This document shows, one piece after another, positions 1 to 8,328 of a stretch of 64,000 nt of DNA (position 1 is its first letter; the number at the start of each line of letters is the position of its first letter). The stretch comes from JAMQPK01 sp963761975 (GTDB taxonomy: Bacteria > Acidobacteriota > Vicinamibacteria > Vicinamibacterales > JAMQPK01), in the NCBI GenBank assembly GCA_963761975.1, contig CAVXIR010000002.1:62001-126000 (forward strand), given 5' to 3'. Below the pieces are notes generated by a model. It was not told the origin of the DNA, did no database searches, and saw nothing but the letters and a program-made list of their open reading frames with translations. The position numbers and the translations under genes are program-made.

Positions 1-2
1 GG

Positions 3-488
3 TTTGTGAAACCGCTGCTGCAGGCGGCAGGCTTGTGGGACGAGGACTTCGGCAATGTCGGCAAACGCGAGTGGCTTCAGCGGGTGCTCCGCCTCGTACT
101 GCCCCGCGTGAAGCGGCTTCCCGACTTCGTCGACCAGGCGCGCCCGTTCTTGACCGCGACGATTGAGTACGATTCGGAGGCCGTGCGGAAACATCTCGGG
201 ACGGCAGACCTCGATAAGCACATCGAGGCACTCATTGTCGCGCTGGAGAAGGATGACGGTCCGTTCGATGAGGCGGCGATCGAACGCAGCCTGCGCAGTG
301 TCGCCGATGCGCGCGGCATCAAGGCAGCGGCATTGATTCACGCCGCGAGAATCGCCGCGACGGGCAAGGCGGTCAGTCCGGGCATCTTCGAAGTGCTGGC
401 GCTACTTGGAAAACCGCTGACGCTCTCGCGACTTCGCGATCTCATCAGGTTCTTGCGAATCTCATCCCCGAAACTCGGGGCGACGTAG
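3..488 (+). CDS. gltX: Glutamyl-tRNA synthetase, C-terminal part (cut by window edge)
   Basis: This is the last ~160 residues of glutamyl-tRNA synthetase, which charges tRNA-Glu in the cytoplasm. The frame is open to the left edge, so the catalytic Rossmann domain lies outside the window. What remains is the anticodon-binding cage: a WLQRVLRLVLPRVKRLPDF helix, a YDSEAV segment, then AALIHAARIAATGKAVSPGIFEVLALLGK, the typical GltX ending here given in pieces (AARIAATG, SPGIFEVLALLGK). The GTG at 6 is internal and not a start. It could be the misacylating GluRS-2 type; the fragment does not tell. Gene identity is confident; start is not visible. Confidence 0.9.
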   Translation, partial: FVKPLLQAAGLWDEDFGNVGKREWLQRVLRLVLPRVKRLPDFVDQARPFLTATIEYDSEAVRKHLGTADLDKHIEALIVALEKDDGPFDEAAIERSLRSVADARGIKAAALIHAARIAATGKAVSPGIFEVLALLGKPLTLSRLRDLIRFLRISSPKLGAT

Positions 489-596
489 CTGCCCCTGCTG
501 CCGCGAACCAGCTCGACGATGCGGGCAGAGGCTCCGCTTCGCACTTACCGCACTGTTTGCCGTCCCCTTCCGCCGGTGAGACACGCCTGCTGACAC

Positions 597-695
597 GAAC
601 CAGCTCGACGAGGCGGGCAACTGCATCTATCGCCCCGCGGCCCGCCTTCGCGCTACGGCGCGCCAGGCCGCGTATGCAATGCGACAGGCTCGCGG
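597..695 (+). repeat. Dispersed ~100-bp repeat, copy A
   Basis: The stretch GAACCAGCTCGACGAGGCGG, then GGCAACTGCATCTATCGCCC, then CGCGTATGCAATGCGACAGG matches, on the opposite strand, 8841-8914 with a few substitutions. Copy A has an extra GC-rich insert (about 641-668). A shorter related piece starts at 504 (GCGAACCAGCTCGACGATGC). No gene is visible in 489-759 apart from these repeats. See copy B and the finding on the attC-like palindrome. Confidence 0.6.
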
Positions 696-759
696 CTTAC
701 AAGCTGATTTTCATTCGGCTGGCGTAGACGGGGCTCGTGTCGACTTTGTGGCTGACCTA

Positions 760-1239
760 TTACGGACTCTTCTTTCGAACCGTAAAGCCGACGGAAAATT
801 TCAGCGATGGCGCGGTGCCGCCGCCCAGCTTGAAGTCGGTGAAAAATCCACTCTCGTGCGCAAAGCCGAACGTGGCGAATGAGCCCGCGTGCGTGCTCGT
901 GTTGTCGTTGTGCCGCAGAAAGACGACGGCCGGACCGCCGCCTTGATAGAGCGCCCAACCCGAACGGCCGAGATCGACGTAATAGAGGAACTCGAGGTTG
1001 ATGGCAGCGAGCGAGAAATCGCCGCCAAACCCGCCATCGATGGCAGGTCTGAAGCGGAAGTTTTGAAACAGCTCAGGGGTTTCGAAATGGGTACCGACCG
1101 AGACCTGTTCCGGATCGATCGTGCCTCCCCCCTGGAACCCGATGCCTTGCGCCTCGGCGCGGCTGGTTACCAGAAAGAGGACAGAGGCAGCGAGCAAGCC
1201 AACGAGAAATCGTCTAGATAAGGGGACAAAAGCGCGCAT
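760..1239 (-). CDS. Exported protein, outer-membrane beta-barrel-like
   Basis: A 159-residue protein with a clear signal peptide (RRFLVGLLAASVLFLVTSRAEA then Q), cleaved near residue 30. The mature part is made of alternating hydrophobic and polar residues with many Gly and aromatic positions (GGGFGG-type turns, FEFLYYVDL, SLKFSVGFTV) and a basic tail KKSP. This resembles a small 6-8 strand outer-membrane barrel, and the penultimate strand VGFTV fits. No specific family recognised. It reads away from the repeat array at 1261-1456, so that array lies in its promoter region. Confidence 0.6.
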   Translation of the reverse strand: MRAFVPLSRRFLVGLLAASVLFLVTSRAEAQGIGFQGGGTIDPEQVSVGTHFETPELFQNFRFRPAIDGGFGGDFSLAAINLEFLYYVDLGRSGWALYQGGGPAVVFLRHNDNTSTHAGSFATFGFAHESGFFTDFKLGGGTAPSLKFSVGFTVRKKSP

Positions 1240-1260
1240 GTTGCCCGATAGAGCAACATG

Positions 1261-1456
1261 GGTTCCAGGTTTCTTGGGTTCCGGTTCCTCGGGTTCAGGT
1301 TCCCTAAGGTTCCGGATCCTAAGGTTCCAGGTCCTGGGGTTCCAGTTACAGATTTCGCGTTTGACGACCGGTGCGAACCGAGGGAACTAGAACCTTATGA
1401 ACCAGAACCTTAGGAACCGGAACCCCAGGAACCCCTGGAACCTAAGGTCCCTGGCA
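1261..1456. repeat. Periodic GGTTCC / GGAACC array forming a large inverted repeat
   Basis: From 1261 to about 1347 the + strand is built of GGTTCC-type words about 7 bases apart (GGTTCCA, GGTTTCT, CGGTTCC, AAGGTTCC and so on). After a ~30-base unique loop, 1375-1456 carries the complementary GGAACC-type words. Together they could fold into a long imperfect hairpin. It separates the start of the beta-barrel gene from the 3' end of the Spy-like gene. A comparable 8-bp array lies at 10330-10496. Confidence 0.75.
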
Positions 1457-1457
1457 C

Positions 1458-1994
1458 CTACTGCTTCCGCTCCTGTCTCCGCTTCAACATCTCCTCACGC
1501 CGTGCCTCCATCTGCTTTCGGCGTTCGGCGATTTTCTGCTTCTGCTCCGGCGTCAGCACGTTGAGGATCTCGGCCTGTACCTGAGCCTGCGCGAACGTCA
1601 GCTCCGTTTCGGCATTGCCCACTTCGATGCTGAGCGCCTGCAGGTTGGCGGTATTACCCGACATCAGCGCGTTCTCGAGCGCCTGATGCGTGGCGTGTGC
1701 GCGTTCGGCCAGCGGCCTGATGCGCTCGGCGTGCTTCTCGTGAATCGCCTTCACCTGCTCGCGCTGTGCGTCGGTGAGATCTCGCATCACTTCGCGGAAC
1801 GCGAATCCGCCGCGCATGGGTCCGCCCATTCGCCCGCCCGGTCCCATCGGGCCGCCAGGCCCACCGGGACCCCGGCCCCGACGTCCGACGCGCTCTCCCT
1901 GCGTCTGTGGTTGATCCTGCGCAGCAGTGATAAACGGCACTGCCGCGGCGAGTCCAACGGCCATCACCGCCACTGCCAAGAATGTTTTCTTCAT
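1458..1994 (-). CDS. Spy/CpxP-like periplasmic protein (LTxxQ family)
   Basis: 178 residues with a signal peptide (MKKTFLAVAVMAVGLAAAVP) and the two hallmark LTxxQ motifs, LTDAQREQVKAI near residue 93 and LTPEQKQKI near residue 147. In between are long charged helices, as in the cradle-shaped Spy and CpxP chaperones. Residues ~38-64 form a Gly/Arg/Pro/Met low-complexity stretch (GRRGRGPGGPGGPMGPGG). The gene is divergent from a response regulator/histidine kinase pair, the same arrangement as cpxP and cpxRA. By family knowledge it should act as a periplasmic chaperone or as a feedback partner of the sensor. That pairing is inferred from context. Confidence 0.8.
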   Translation of the reverse strand: MKKTFLAVAVMAVGLAAAVPFITAAQDQPQTQGERVGRRGRGPGGPGGPMGPGGRMGGPMRGGFAFREVMRDLTDAQREQVKAIHEKHAERIRPLAERAHATHQALENALMSGNTANLQALSIEVGNAETELTFAQAQVQAEILNVLTPEQKQKIAERRKQMEARREEMLKRRQERKQ

Positions 1995-2006
1995 GGTTCC
2001 TCCATT

Positions 2007-2062
2007 TAGCTCGGCTAAAGCCGAGCCTTACCCGTAGCTCGGCTGGAGCCGAGCCCTACGGG
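2007..2062. repeat. Two palindromic units GCTCGGCT-NN-AGCCGAGC
   Basis: Two copies of an 18-bp palindrome lie at 2009-2026 and 2037-2054, each inside TAG...CCTA-type flanks. They sit in the divergent promoter region between the Spy-like gene and the response regulator. They resemble the short REP-like units at 8208-8308 and 11680-11704 in design but differ in sequence. Confidence 0.7.
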
Positions 2063-2152
2063 ATTCGTAACTGCATACAACCAATTAGACGAGCGTCCCC
2101 GTGGAACTACTGCGACGGAAGTGTGAAAAGACGGTGGCAGATGGGGCGGGAC

Positions 2153-2194
2153 TCTGAAATCTCAAATCTAGAATCTGTACACTGGAATCTGCAT
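2153..2194 (+). repeat. Six 7-bp periodic units running into a start codon
   Basis: Successive heptamers read TCTGAAA, TCTCAAA, TCTAGAA, TCTGTAC, ACTGGAA, TCTGCAT. The last unit ends inside the ATG (2193) of the response regulator. There is therefore no ordinary Shine-Dalgarno for that gene. Similar heptad arrays occur at 8110-8179 and 11578-11647. Confidence 0.6.
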
Positions 2195-2900
2195 GGAATC
2201 CCGCAAAGTGCTCGTGGTCGAGGATGAGAAGAACATCCGCGACCTGGTATGCCTGCACCTGGGTGTCGAAGGATACGAATGTGTGCCTGTGGCCGACGGC
2301 AAGGAAGCGATGCTGCTGGCGAGCGAGAAGAGCTTCGACCTCATCATTCTCGACCTGATGTTGCCGAGCATGGACGGCGTGACGATCACGCGCGCGATCA
2401 GGCGACATGGTCCAAATCGGGACGCGCCGATTCTGATGCTGACCGCGCGCCGCGAAGAGGCCGACAAGGTGATGGGCCTCGACAGCGGCGCCGACGACTA
2501 CCTGACGAAGCCGTTCGGCGTGCGCGAGCTGATGGCGCGCGCCGCCGCGTTGATGCGGCGCGCCCGCGCCCCGCTCGCGAGCGCTGACGGAGATGGGCGC
2601 CCCGTCTCGATTCACGGCGTCGATCTCGATCCGGCACGCCGCGGAGTTCGGGTGCGGGGTGCGGCGATTGATGTCACTCGTCAGGAATTCAATCTGCTGT
2701 ACGTGCTCGCGTCGAGCCCGGGCATCGTGTTTACGCGCGATCGTCTCCTGTCGCGCGTGTGGCAGGAGCAGTCCTTCGTGACCGGCCGCAGCGTCGACAC
2801 GCTTGTCAAACGGCTGCGCAAGAAGATTGAAGTCGATCCCGCCGATCCGAAGCTGATCCTCACGGTCTGGGGTGACGGCTACAAGTTTGCCGATGCCTAA
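2193..2900 (+). CDS. OmpR/PhoB-type response regulator
   Basis: 235 residues: a receiver domain (1-120) followed by a winged-helix Trans_reg_C domain (~140-233). The acidic pocket E10/D11, phospho-acceptor D54 (ILDLMLP), T84 and K106 (LTKPF) are all present, so it should be phosphorylatable. The DNA-binding half shows the usual TRQEFNLL, GRSVDTLVKRLRKKI and VWGDGYKF segments. It overlaps the histidine kinase start by 8 bp, so the two form one transcription unit and a cognate pair. The Spy/CpxP-like gene upstream in divergent orientation suggests an envelope-stress role. Confidence 0.93.
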   Translation: MESRKVLVVEDEKNIRDLVCLHLGVEGYECVPVADGKEAMLLASEKSFDLIILDLMLPSMDGVTITRAIRRHGPNRDAPILMLTARREEADKVMGLDSGADDYLTKPFGVRELMARAAALMRRARAPLASADGDGRPVSIHGVDLDPARRGVRVRGAAIDVTRQEFNLLYVLASSPGIVFTRDRLLSRVWQEQSFVTGRSVDTLVKRLRKKIEVDPADPKLILTVWGDGYKFADA

Positions 2901-4377
2901 CTGGTATCGCAGCCTTTATTGGCGCATCGGCATCGGGTTCGTGCTGTTTCTGGCCGCGGTCCTCGCGGTACAGGGTGGCACGCTCGTCTATCTGATCTCG
3001 CGCATGGAAGTGGGACCGGGACAGACGCCGCCTGAGGTGACCAGGCTCGTCGCGCGTGACCTGGGCGACGCGCTTGCCAGCAATCCGCAACTCGACATCC
3101 AGCAGTTTCTTCGTCAGGAGTACGAGGGTCGCCTGCCGCTCGTGGCCATCATGAGAGATGGCCGCGTTGTTTCCACCGACAACACGATGCCGCCAGACGA
3201 TCTGGTACGAGAGATTCGCAACCGGCTGAATGCGGCGCCCGAGTCCTTCATGCGAGGACGCGGCGGCCGGGGACGCGGCTTTGTGCCTCGCGTGCCTCGT
3301 CCGGACGGGCCGCCGCCGCCCCGGATGGGTGGGCAAGGGGGGCGGCGCGGAGGAGTGCCCGGTGTCATCCTGGTCAACGGCGCGCCTGAGGGCGTTGTCA
3401 TTGGAATGCCGCGCTCGGCCTTCAGACAGCTGGGTCCGACGCTGGCGACCGTCGGAATTGTGCTCGTCGCGATAGGCACGACCGTGGCTGCGCTGCTAAT
3501 CTTTGGACCTGTTCGCGGCCGGCTGCGAAGCCTCGAGGATGCAGCCCGCCAAGTTGGAGGCGGCGATTTGACGGCTCGGGCTCGCGAAGACGGCGGCGAC
3601 GAGGTGGCGGCGCTCGCCCATGCGTTCAACCAGATGACTCACGCCCTTCAGCAACGCGCAGACGAACTGCAGGCAGCCGATCGCAAACGGCGTCTGCTGC
3701 TGGCCGACGTGTCGCACGAGCTGCTGACGCCGCTCACGGGGATGCGCGGATATCTCGAAACCCTGTCGCTCCACGCGCAGTCGCTCGACCCGGACAGGCG
3801 CGAGCGCTATCTGACGATCATCCGGGATGAAACGCAGCGCGTCGAGCACATCGTCGGCGACCTGCTCGATCTCGCGCGGCTCGAAGGCGGGGCCGAGTCG
3901 TTCGATGCGCAGGATGTGCCGCTGGAAGATTTGTTTGGACGTGTGCTTGCCCGCCACGGGCGCGCGGCAGAGAAGAATGGCGTCGAGCTGATGGCCGACA
4001 TCGCGCCGGGGGCCGAGATCGTGACTGGCGACCCGATGCGGCTCGAACAGGCGCTTCAGAACCTCGCCGCGAACGCGCTGCGCCACACTCCTCGCGGCGG
4101 CCGAGTCCAGCTGACGGCGACCCTCGAGAACGGCGCCGTGACCGTGGCGGTCAGCGATACAGGTTCGGGCATCGCGTCTGAACACTTGCCACACGTCTTC
4201 GATCGGTTCTATAAGGTAGATCCGGCCCGAAGCGGGCAGTCCGGCAGCGGGCTGGGCCTTTCGATTGTGAAGGCGATTGTGGAGCGCCACGGTGGCACGG
4301 TAACGGCCGCCAGCCGGCCCGGTGAGGGAACGGCCTTCAGAATCAAGTTTCCCCCGGATCGGCCGATAAACGCTTAG
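2893..4377 (+). CDS. Sensor histidine kinase (HAMP, HisKA, HATPase)
   Basis: 494 residues from the ATG at 2893, chosen because the protein then opens directly into TM1; a GTG at 2872 would add 7 residues. TM1 ~12-37, a periplasmic sensor ~38-180, TM2 ~182-206, HAMP ~207-260, phospho-acceptor H275 in ADVSHELLTPLTG, N-box around N394 (NLAANALRHTP), G1 box SDTGSGI ~421-427 and G2 GSGLGLSIV ~452-459. All kinase motifs are intact. The sensor contains a Gly/Arg/Pro-rich run at ~120-157 that echoes the low-complexity run in the neighbouring Spy-like protein. It is co-transcribed with the upstream response regulator. Confidence 0.92.
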   Translation: MPNWYRSLYWRIGIGFVLFLAAVLAVQGGTLVYLISRMEVGPGQTPPEVTRLVARDLGDALASNPQLDIQQFLRQEYEGRLPLVAIMRDGRVVSTDNTMPPDDLVREIRNRLNAAPESFMRGRGGRGRGFVPRVPRPDGPPPPRMGGQGGRRGGVPGVILVNGAPEGVVIGMPRSAFRQLGPTLATVGIVLVAIGTTVAALLIFGPVRGRLRSLEDAARQVGGGDLTARAREDGGDEVAALAHAFNQMTHALQQRADELQAADRKRRLLLADVSHELLTPLTGMRGYLETLSLHAQSLDPDRRERYLTIIRDETQRVEHIVGDLLDLARLEGGAESFDAQDVPLEDLFGRVLARHGRAAEKNGVELMADIAPGAEIVTGDPMRLEQALQNLAANALRHTPRGGRVQLTATLENGAVTVAVSDTGSGIASEHLPHVFDRFYKVDPARSGQSGSGLGLSIVKAIVERHGGTVTAASRPGEGTAFRIKFPPDRPINA

Positions 4378-4407
4378 CATACAGTGCGTGACCACACGCA
4401 AGGTGAT

Positions 4408-6273
4408 ATGACCGTTACCACTGCCGGGAGGTCGGCCTTTCTGACCTATGAGCCTTATTACGGGCTGAAAGAGAAACCGTTCAGCCTCTCAGCCGATCCG
4501 CGGTTTCTTTATAAGAGCCAGGCCCACGCGCCCACGTTCGAGGCGCTTCGTGCAGGTATTCGCCGGCGCGAAGGGCTGATCGTGCTCACCGGCGAGCCGG
4601 GCACGGGCAAGACGACACTGTGCCGTAGTGTGCTCGAGGCGTTGGATCGCAAGACGTTCTGCACGCTCGTCCCCGACCCGTTTGTGTCGCGCGAAGATCT
4701 GTTGAAGATGTTGCTGATCGACTTCGGCGTCATGTCGGTGGAAGACCTGAGGAGCGGGCGTCTTCAGGGCTTGTCGCGGCCCGAGCTCAGCTATCCGCTC
4801 TACGAGTTTCTGAAGTCGCTCGTGCCGCTTCAGGCGTACGCCGTTCTGATTATCGACGAAGCGCAGAACCTCGCGCCCCAGCTGCTCGAAGAGATACGCA
4901 TCCTCGCCGATCTCGAAGCCCCGGAAAAGCTGCTGCAGCTCGTGCTGGTCGGACAGCCCGAGCTTCGAGCGAAGCTCAAAGACCACTCGATGCGGCAGGT
5001 CGATCATCGCGTGTCGGTGAGAGTCGAGTTGTTGCCGCTCGACCGTGTCGGCGTCGGCGAATATATTGCGCACCGCCTCAACGTCGCCGGCGCAGGCACC
5101 GATCGCGTGACGTTTGCGGACGACGCCGTTGACGCGATTTTCAAGGCAACGAAGGGAAACCCTCGCCTCATCAATGTCGTGAGCGACAAGGCGCTCCACC
5201 ACGGGCACCTGGCGCGGACATTCACCATCGGACCTGAGATCATCAGCCGGGCTCTTTCTGAGCTCGGGATGCAGGACGTGGTGCCGGCGCCCCGGTCGGC
5301 CCCGGCGCCGCTGCGAGGCTCGGCGCCGCAGCCAGCCTCGGCGCCGCAACCAGTCTCGGCGTTGCTGCGAGCCTCGGCGCCCCAGCCAGCCTCGGCGCCC
5401 CAGCCAGCCCCGGCGCCCCAGCCAGCCTCGGCACCCCAGCCAGCCCCGGCGAAGCCGCCAGCCCCGGCGATGCCGCAATTGGTCTCCGCGCCGCTGTTGG
5501 CGCCGGATGCTGAGCCGACGGACGACTTCGGTTTGAATGACAAGTTCTTCGAGCGACCTCGAACGTTTCCCGAAGATTCAGTAAACCTGGATGACGACGT
5601 TCCCGCTCCGCCTTTGATTCTGGGCGGCACCGACACGCCTCCATCGGGCAGACGGCGCACGCTTCTGTTGCTCGTGTGCATCCTGGTACCCGCCTTAGCT
5701 GCGCTGCTGTTCTGGTCGTGGCAGCGGCAGGGTCCAGTGGGCGAGGTGCTGCCGGCGCCGCCGTCGGCGTCGCCGCCGACGACTGAAGCCGCTCAGCCGC
5801 AGCCGCCCCCGCCGACAGCCTCCGTGGGACAGAGCGTCGCTGCAGACCCGGCGAACCAGCCACCGGCGAACCAGGCACTGACGAGTCAGCCACCGACGAG
5901 TCAATCGTTTGAAGTCGGTGTTGCCCTCTTCGCCGGGTACGAGCGCGCAAACAGTCTTGCGGTTTCACTTGCCGCCTCAGGTTTTCGCGCGACAACCCGG
6001 CCATTCGAGTCGTCGTCGAGAGGCCGTATGTTCGAAGTGCGGACTGGTCCTTACCGTTCGCGTGAAGAGGCTGAGGCTGATGCCTCGGTCATTCGCAAGA
6101 TGCCTGGTTACAGCGACGCCAGGGTCATTCCACCGACTGCAACAACACCAGTAACGCCGACAGCGACGCCCTCAGTACCAACGTCAGCACCACCGGCGGC
6201 AGCACCGAGTTCAGCAGCACCAGCGCCAGCCCGGCCAGCCACACCATCAGTACCACCGCCGGGCGCTCCCTAG
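4408..6273 (+). CDS. ExeA/DamX-like AAA ATPase with transmembrane helix and SPOR domain
   Basis: About 621 residues from ATG 4408; an in-frame GTG at 4384 is the alternative, but AAGG sits just before 4408. Order: ExeA-type AAA domain with Walker A GEPGTGKTT (~62-70) and Walker B VLIIDEAQN (~146-153); a Pro/Ala-rich repeat linker (~295-365; SAPQPA units); one TM helix (~415-433); a second Pro/Ala/Gln linker; a SPOR domain (~500-575); and a Pro/Ala/Thr tail. SPOR domains bind peptidoglycan stripped of stem peptides at division sites, so the ATPase should face the cytoplasm and SPOR the periplasm. The layout is like AAA-containing DamX proteins; ExeA itself usually has a different peptidoglycan-binding domain. 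Confidence 0.85.
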   Translation: MTVTTAGRSAFLTYEPYYGLKEKPFSLSADPRFLYKSQAHAPTFEALRAGIRRREGLIVLTGEPGTGKTTLCRSVLEALDRKTFCTLVPDPFVSREDLLKMLLIDFGVMSVEDLRSGRLQGLSRPELSYPLYEFLKSLVPLQAYAVLIIDEAQNLAPQLLEEIRILADLEAPEKLLQLVLVGQPELRAKLKDHSMRQVDHRVSVRVELLPLDRVGVGEYIAHRLNVAGAGTDRVTFADDAVDAIFKATKGNPRLINVVSDKALHHGHLARTFTIGPEIISRALSELGMQDVVPAPRSAPAPLRGSAPQPASAPQPVSALLRASAPQPASAPQPAPAPQPASAPQPAPAKPPAPAMPQLVSAPLLAPDAEPTDDFGLNDKFFERPRTFPEDSVNLDDDVPAPPLILGGTDTPPSGRRRTLLLLVCILVPALAALLFWSWQRQGPVGEVLPAPPSASPPTTEAAQPQPPPPTASVGQSVAADPANQPPANQALTSQPPTSQSFEVGVALFAGYERANSLAVSLAASGFRATTRPFESSSRGRMFEVRTGPYRSREEAEADASVIRKMPGYSDARVIPPTATTPVTPTATPSVPTSAPPAAAPSSAAPAPARPATPSVPPPGAP

Positions 6274-6295
6274 TTCTCCGATATACTCCGTCGGC

Positions 6296-6571
6296 GTGAA
6301 TCACACCGAACAGTTAAAGGCGCTCGACACGGCGCGGTGGCGCATCGCGATCGCGCTGACGTCGGCCATGATGGTGCTGTATTTCGGGTTCATCCTCCTC
6401 GTCGCCTATGCCAAGCCGCTACTTGGCAGCCTTGTCGTTCCCGGGTTGAGTCTCGGCATTCTGCTCGGTGCGTTCGTCATCGTCGCGGCGTGGGTGCTCA
6501 TCTGGATTTACGTGCGCTGGGCGAACGCGCATTACGACGTGGCGGTTGATGCCCTCAGGGAGCGGCTGTGA
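6296..6571 (+). CDS. DUF485 small membrane protein (YjcH-like)
   Basis: 91 residues with a GTG start. Two TM helices (~18-40 and ~52-76) are preceded by an amphipathic LDTARWRIAIALT segment and followed by IYVRWANAHYDVAVDALRERL, the usual DUF485 ending. Its stop overlaps the start of the ActP gene (GTGA), the same order as yjcH-actP in enterobacteria. The family accompanies acetate permease, presumably as an accessory subunit; a direct role is not established. Confidence 0.88.
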   Translation: MNHTEQLKALDTARWRIAIALTSAMMVLYFGFILLVAYAKPLLGSLVVPGLSLGILLGAFVIVAAWVLIWIYVRWANAHYDVAVDALRERL

Positions 6572-8079
6572 CTGCCCTTTTCTTTTTCATCTTCATTGCC
6601 ATTTCGCTCGGCGTGACCTACGTGGCGGCAAGGCGGACGCACAGCGCCGCGCATTTCTATACGGCCGGTGGAAGGGTGACCGGGCTGCAGAACGGCCTCG
6701 CGCTTGCCGGCGACTACATGAGCGCGGCGAGCTTTCTCGGTATCGCCGGGCTCGTCGCGCTGTCGGGATTCGACGGACTGATTTATTCGATTGGGTTTCT
6801 CGTCGGATGGCCAGTGGTGATGTTCCTCATCGCCGAACCGCTGCGAAATCTCGGCAAATACACATTTGCAGACGTCGTCGCCTTTCGCCTGCGTCAGGCC
6901 CCTGTCCGGATTGCGGCCGCTATTGGCTCTCTTGCCGTGGTGGCGTTCTATCTGATCGCGCAAATGGTCGGCGCAGGCAACCTGATTCGATTGCTGTTCG
7001 GCTTCGAGTACGAGTCCGCCGTCATGATCGTGGGCGTGGTGATGCTGGCCTATGTGCTCTTCGGCGGCATGATGGCGACGACGTGGGTGCAGATCATCAA
7101 GGCGATTCTGCTGCTGAGCGGCGCATTTCTGCTTGCGGTCATGGCACTCTCGACGTTTCAATTCAACCCGCTCGCGCTGTTCCGCGCGGCGGCCGATCGG
7201 TACGGCGTGGCGGTGCTGGCGCCAGGGCGTCTCGTCTCGAACCCGTTCGACGCGATGTCGCTGGGTCTCGCATTGATGCTCGGCACCGCGGGGTTGCCGC
7301 ACATTCTCATGCGGTTCTACACCGTACCCGACGCAAAAACGGCGCGCAGCTCGGTGAGCTACGCGACGGCGTTCATTGGGTTTTTCTATCTGCTGACATT
7401 CATTCTCGGTTTCGGCGCGATGGTGCTCGTCGGCCAGCCGGCCATTCGCGCAATAGACCCGGGCGGCAACATGGCGGCGCCGCTGCTTGCCAAAGCCGTG
7501 GGCGGCGAAGCATTTCTCGGGTTCATTTCCGCCGTGGCCTTTGCCACCATCCTTGCCGTCGTCGCCGGCCTGACGCTCGCGGGCGCCGCGACGTTGTCTC
7601 ATGATTTGTGGGTGAACGTCGTGCGGCACGGCGCGGCGTCAGATCGCGAGCAGCTGACCGTCGCGCGCGTGTCCACGATTGTGCTCGGGGTGCTTGCCAT
7701 CGTGCTCGGCATCGTCTTCAAGGGACAGAACGTGGCGTACATGGTGGGGCTGGCGTTTGCGATTGCCGCCAGCGCAAATTTTCCCGCGTTGGTGCTGTCG
7801 ATGTTCTGGCGGCACTTCACCACTCGCGCGGCGCAGATGAGCATGCTCGTCGGCACGGCGTCGAGCCTCATCCTGATTTATCTGTCGCCGACGATTCAGG
7901 TTGACGTGTTGAAGAACGCCGGCGCCTGGTTCCCGCTGCGCAATCCTGGACTGGTGTCGATTCCGCTGTCATTCATTGTCGCGATCGCGGTGGCGTCGCT
8001 CTGGCCTGAACCCGAGGCCGAGAAGCGATTCGCCGAAGTCGAACACCGGGTTCACGCAGTTCCTGCACCACGGAAATAA
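6568..8079 (+). CDS. actP: Sodium/solute symporter, acetate permease ActP type
   Basis: 503 residues with about 13 TM helices. The N-terminus has the SSS-family signature: HSAAHFYTAGGRVTGLQNGLALAGDYMSAASF in two parts (FYTAGGRVTG, GDYMSAASFLGI). Further conserved pieces are GTAGLPHILMRFYTVPDAK, and AGLTLAGAATLSHDLW near the sodium site. It imports acetate and other short carboxylates with sodium. It overlaps DUF485 by four bases and follows the two-component genes on the same strand, so it may be under their control. Length is slightly below the ~550 of E. coli ActP. Confidence 0.9.
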   Translation: MTALFFFIFIAISLGVTYVAARRTHSAAHFYTAGGRVTGLQNGLALAGDYMSAASFLGIAGLVALSGFDGLIYSIGFLVGWPVVMFLIAEPLRNLGKYTFADVVAFRLRQAPVRIAAAIGSLAVVAFYLIAQMVGAGNLIRLLFGFEYESAVMIVGVVMLAYVLFGGMMATTWVQIIKAILLLSGAFLLAVMALSTFQFNPLALFRAAADRYGVAVLAPGRLVSNPFDAMSLGLALMLGTAGLPHILMRFYTVPDAKTARSSVSYATAFIGFFYLLTFILGFGAMVLVGQPAIRAIDPGGNMAAPLLAKAVGGEAFLGFISAVAFATILAVVAGLTLAGAATLSHDLWVNVVRHGAASDREQLTVARVSTIVLGVLAIVLGIVFKGQNVAYMVGLAFAIAASANFPALVLSMFWRHFTTRAAQMSMLVGTASSLILIYLSPTIQVDVLKNAGAWFPLRNPGLVSIPLSFIVAIAVASLWPEPEAEKRFAEVEHRVHAVPAPRK

Positions 8080-8109
8080 ACAGATTAGGAGGCCGGGAGG
8101 AAACGAGCA

Positions 8110-8179
8110 AGTCGACAGCGGAATCAGGGAGTAGTGATTGGGGATTAGGAGTCGATAGTCGCAAGTTCCAGTACGTAGT
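8110..8179. repeat. Imperfect heptad-periodic stretch
   Basis: Ten degenerate 7-base words (AGTCGAC, AGCGGAA, TCAGGGA, GTAGTGA, TTGGGGA, TTAGGAG, TCGATAG, TCGCAAG, TTCCAGT, ACGTAGT) follow the actP gene. It shares the GATTRGG and AGTCGCAAG words with the clearer array at 11578-11647. Confidence 0.45.
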
Positions 8180-8207
8180 GTCGCGCTTTCAGCCTTCACA
8201 GCTACGC

Positions 8208-8308
8208 GGTAGCGCAGGCCTTCAGGCCTGCCGTGCTCCGGTGGCACAGGGCTTCAGCCCTGTTTCAGAGAGAATCGCACACCGGTAGCGCAGGGCTTCA
8301 GCCCTGCC
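8208..8308. repeat. Three REP-like palindromes (GGTAGCGCAGGGCTTCAGCCCTGCC type)
   Basis: Three copies lie at 8208-8232, 8240-8263 and 8284-8308. Each has the core CAGGGCTTCAGCCCTG or a compensated variant (CAGGCCTTCAGGCCTG), so both arms change together. A fourth copy lies at 11680-11704. Coupled changes in the arms suggest selection for a hairpin. They sit between the 3' ends of actP and the small protein at 8329-8502. Confidence 0.8.
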
Positions 8309-8328
8309 ATTTATGCGAACGCACTAGC

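Noticed and set aside
5280..5480. CRISPR-like direct repeats
   Set aside because: The repeats are in-frame SAPQPA codons of a protein linker without spacers; no CRISPR array or cas gene was seen in the window.
5004..6004. Arg/Gly/Ala-rich frames antisense to the ExeA-SPOR gene
   Set aside because: They merely reflect the Pro/Ala repeat linker read on the other strand.
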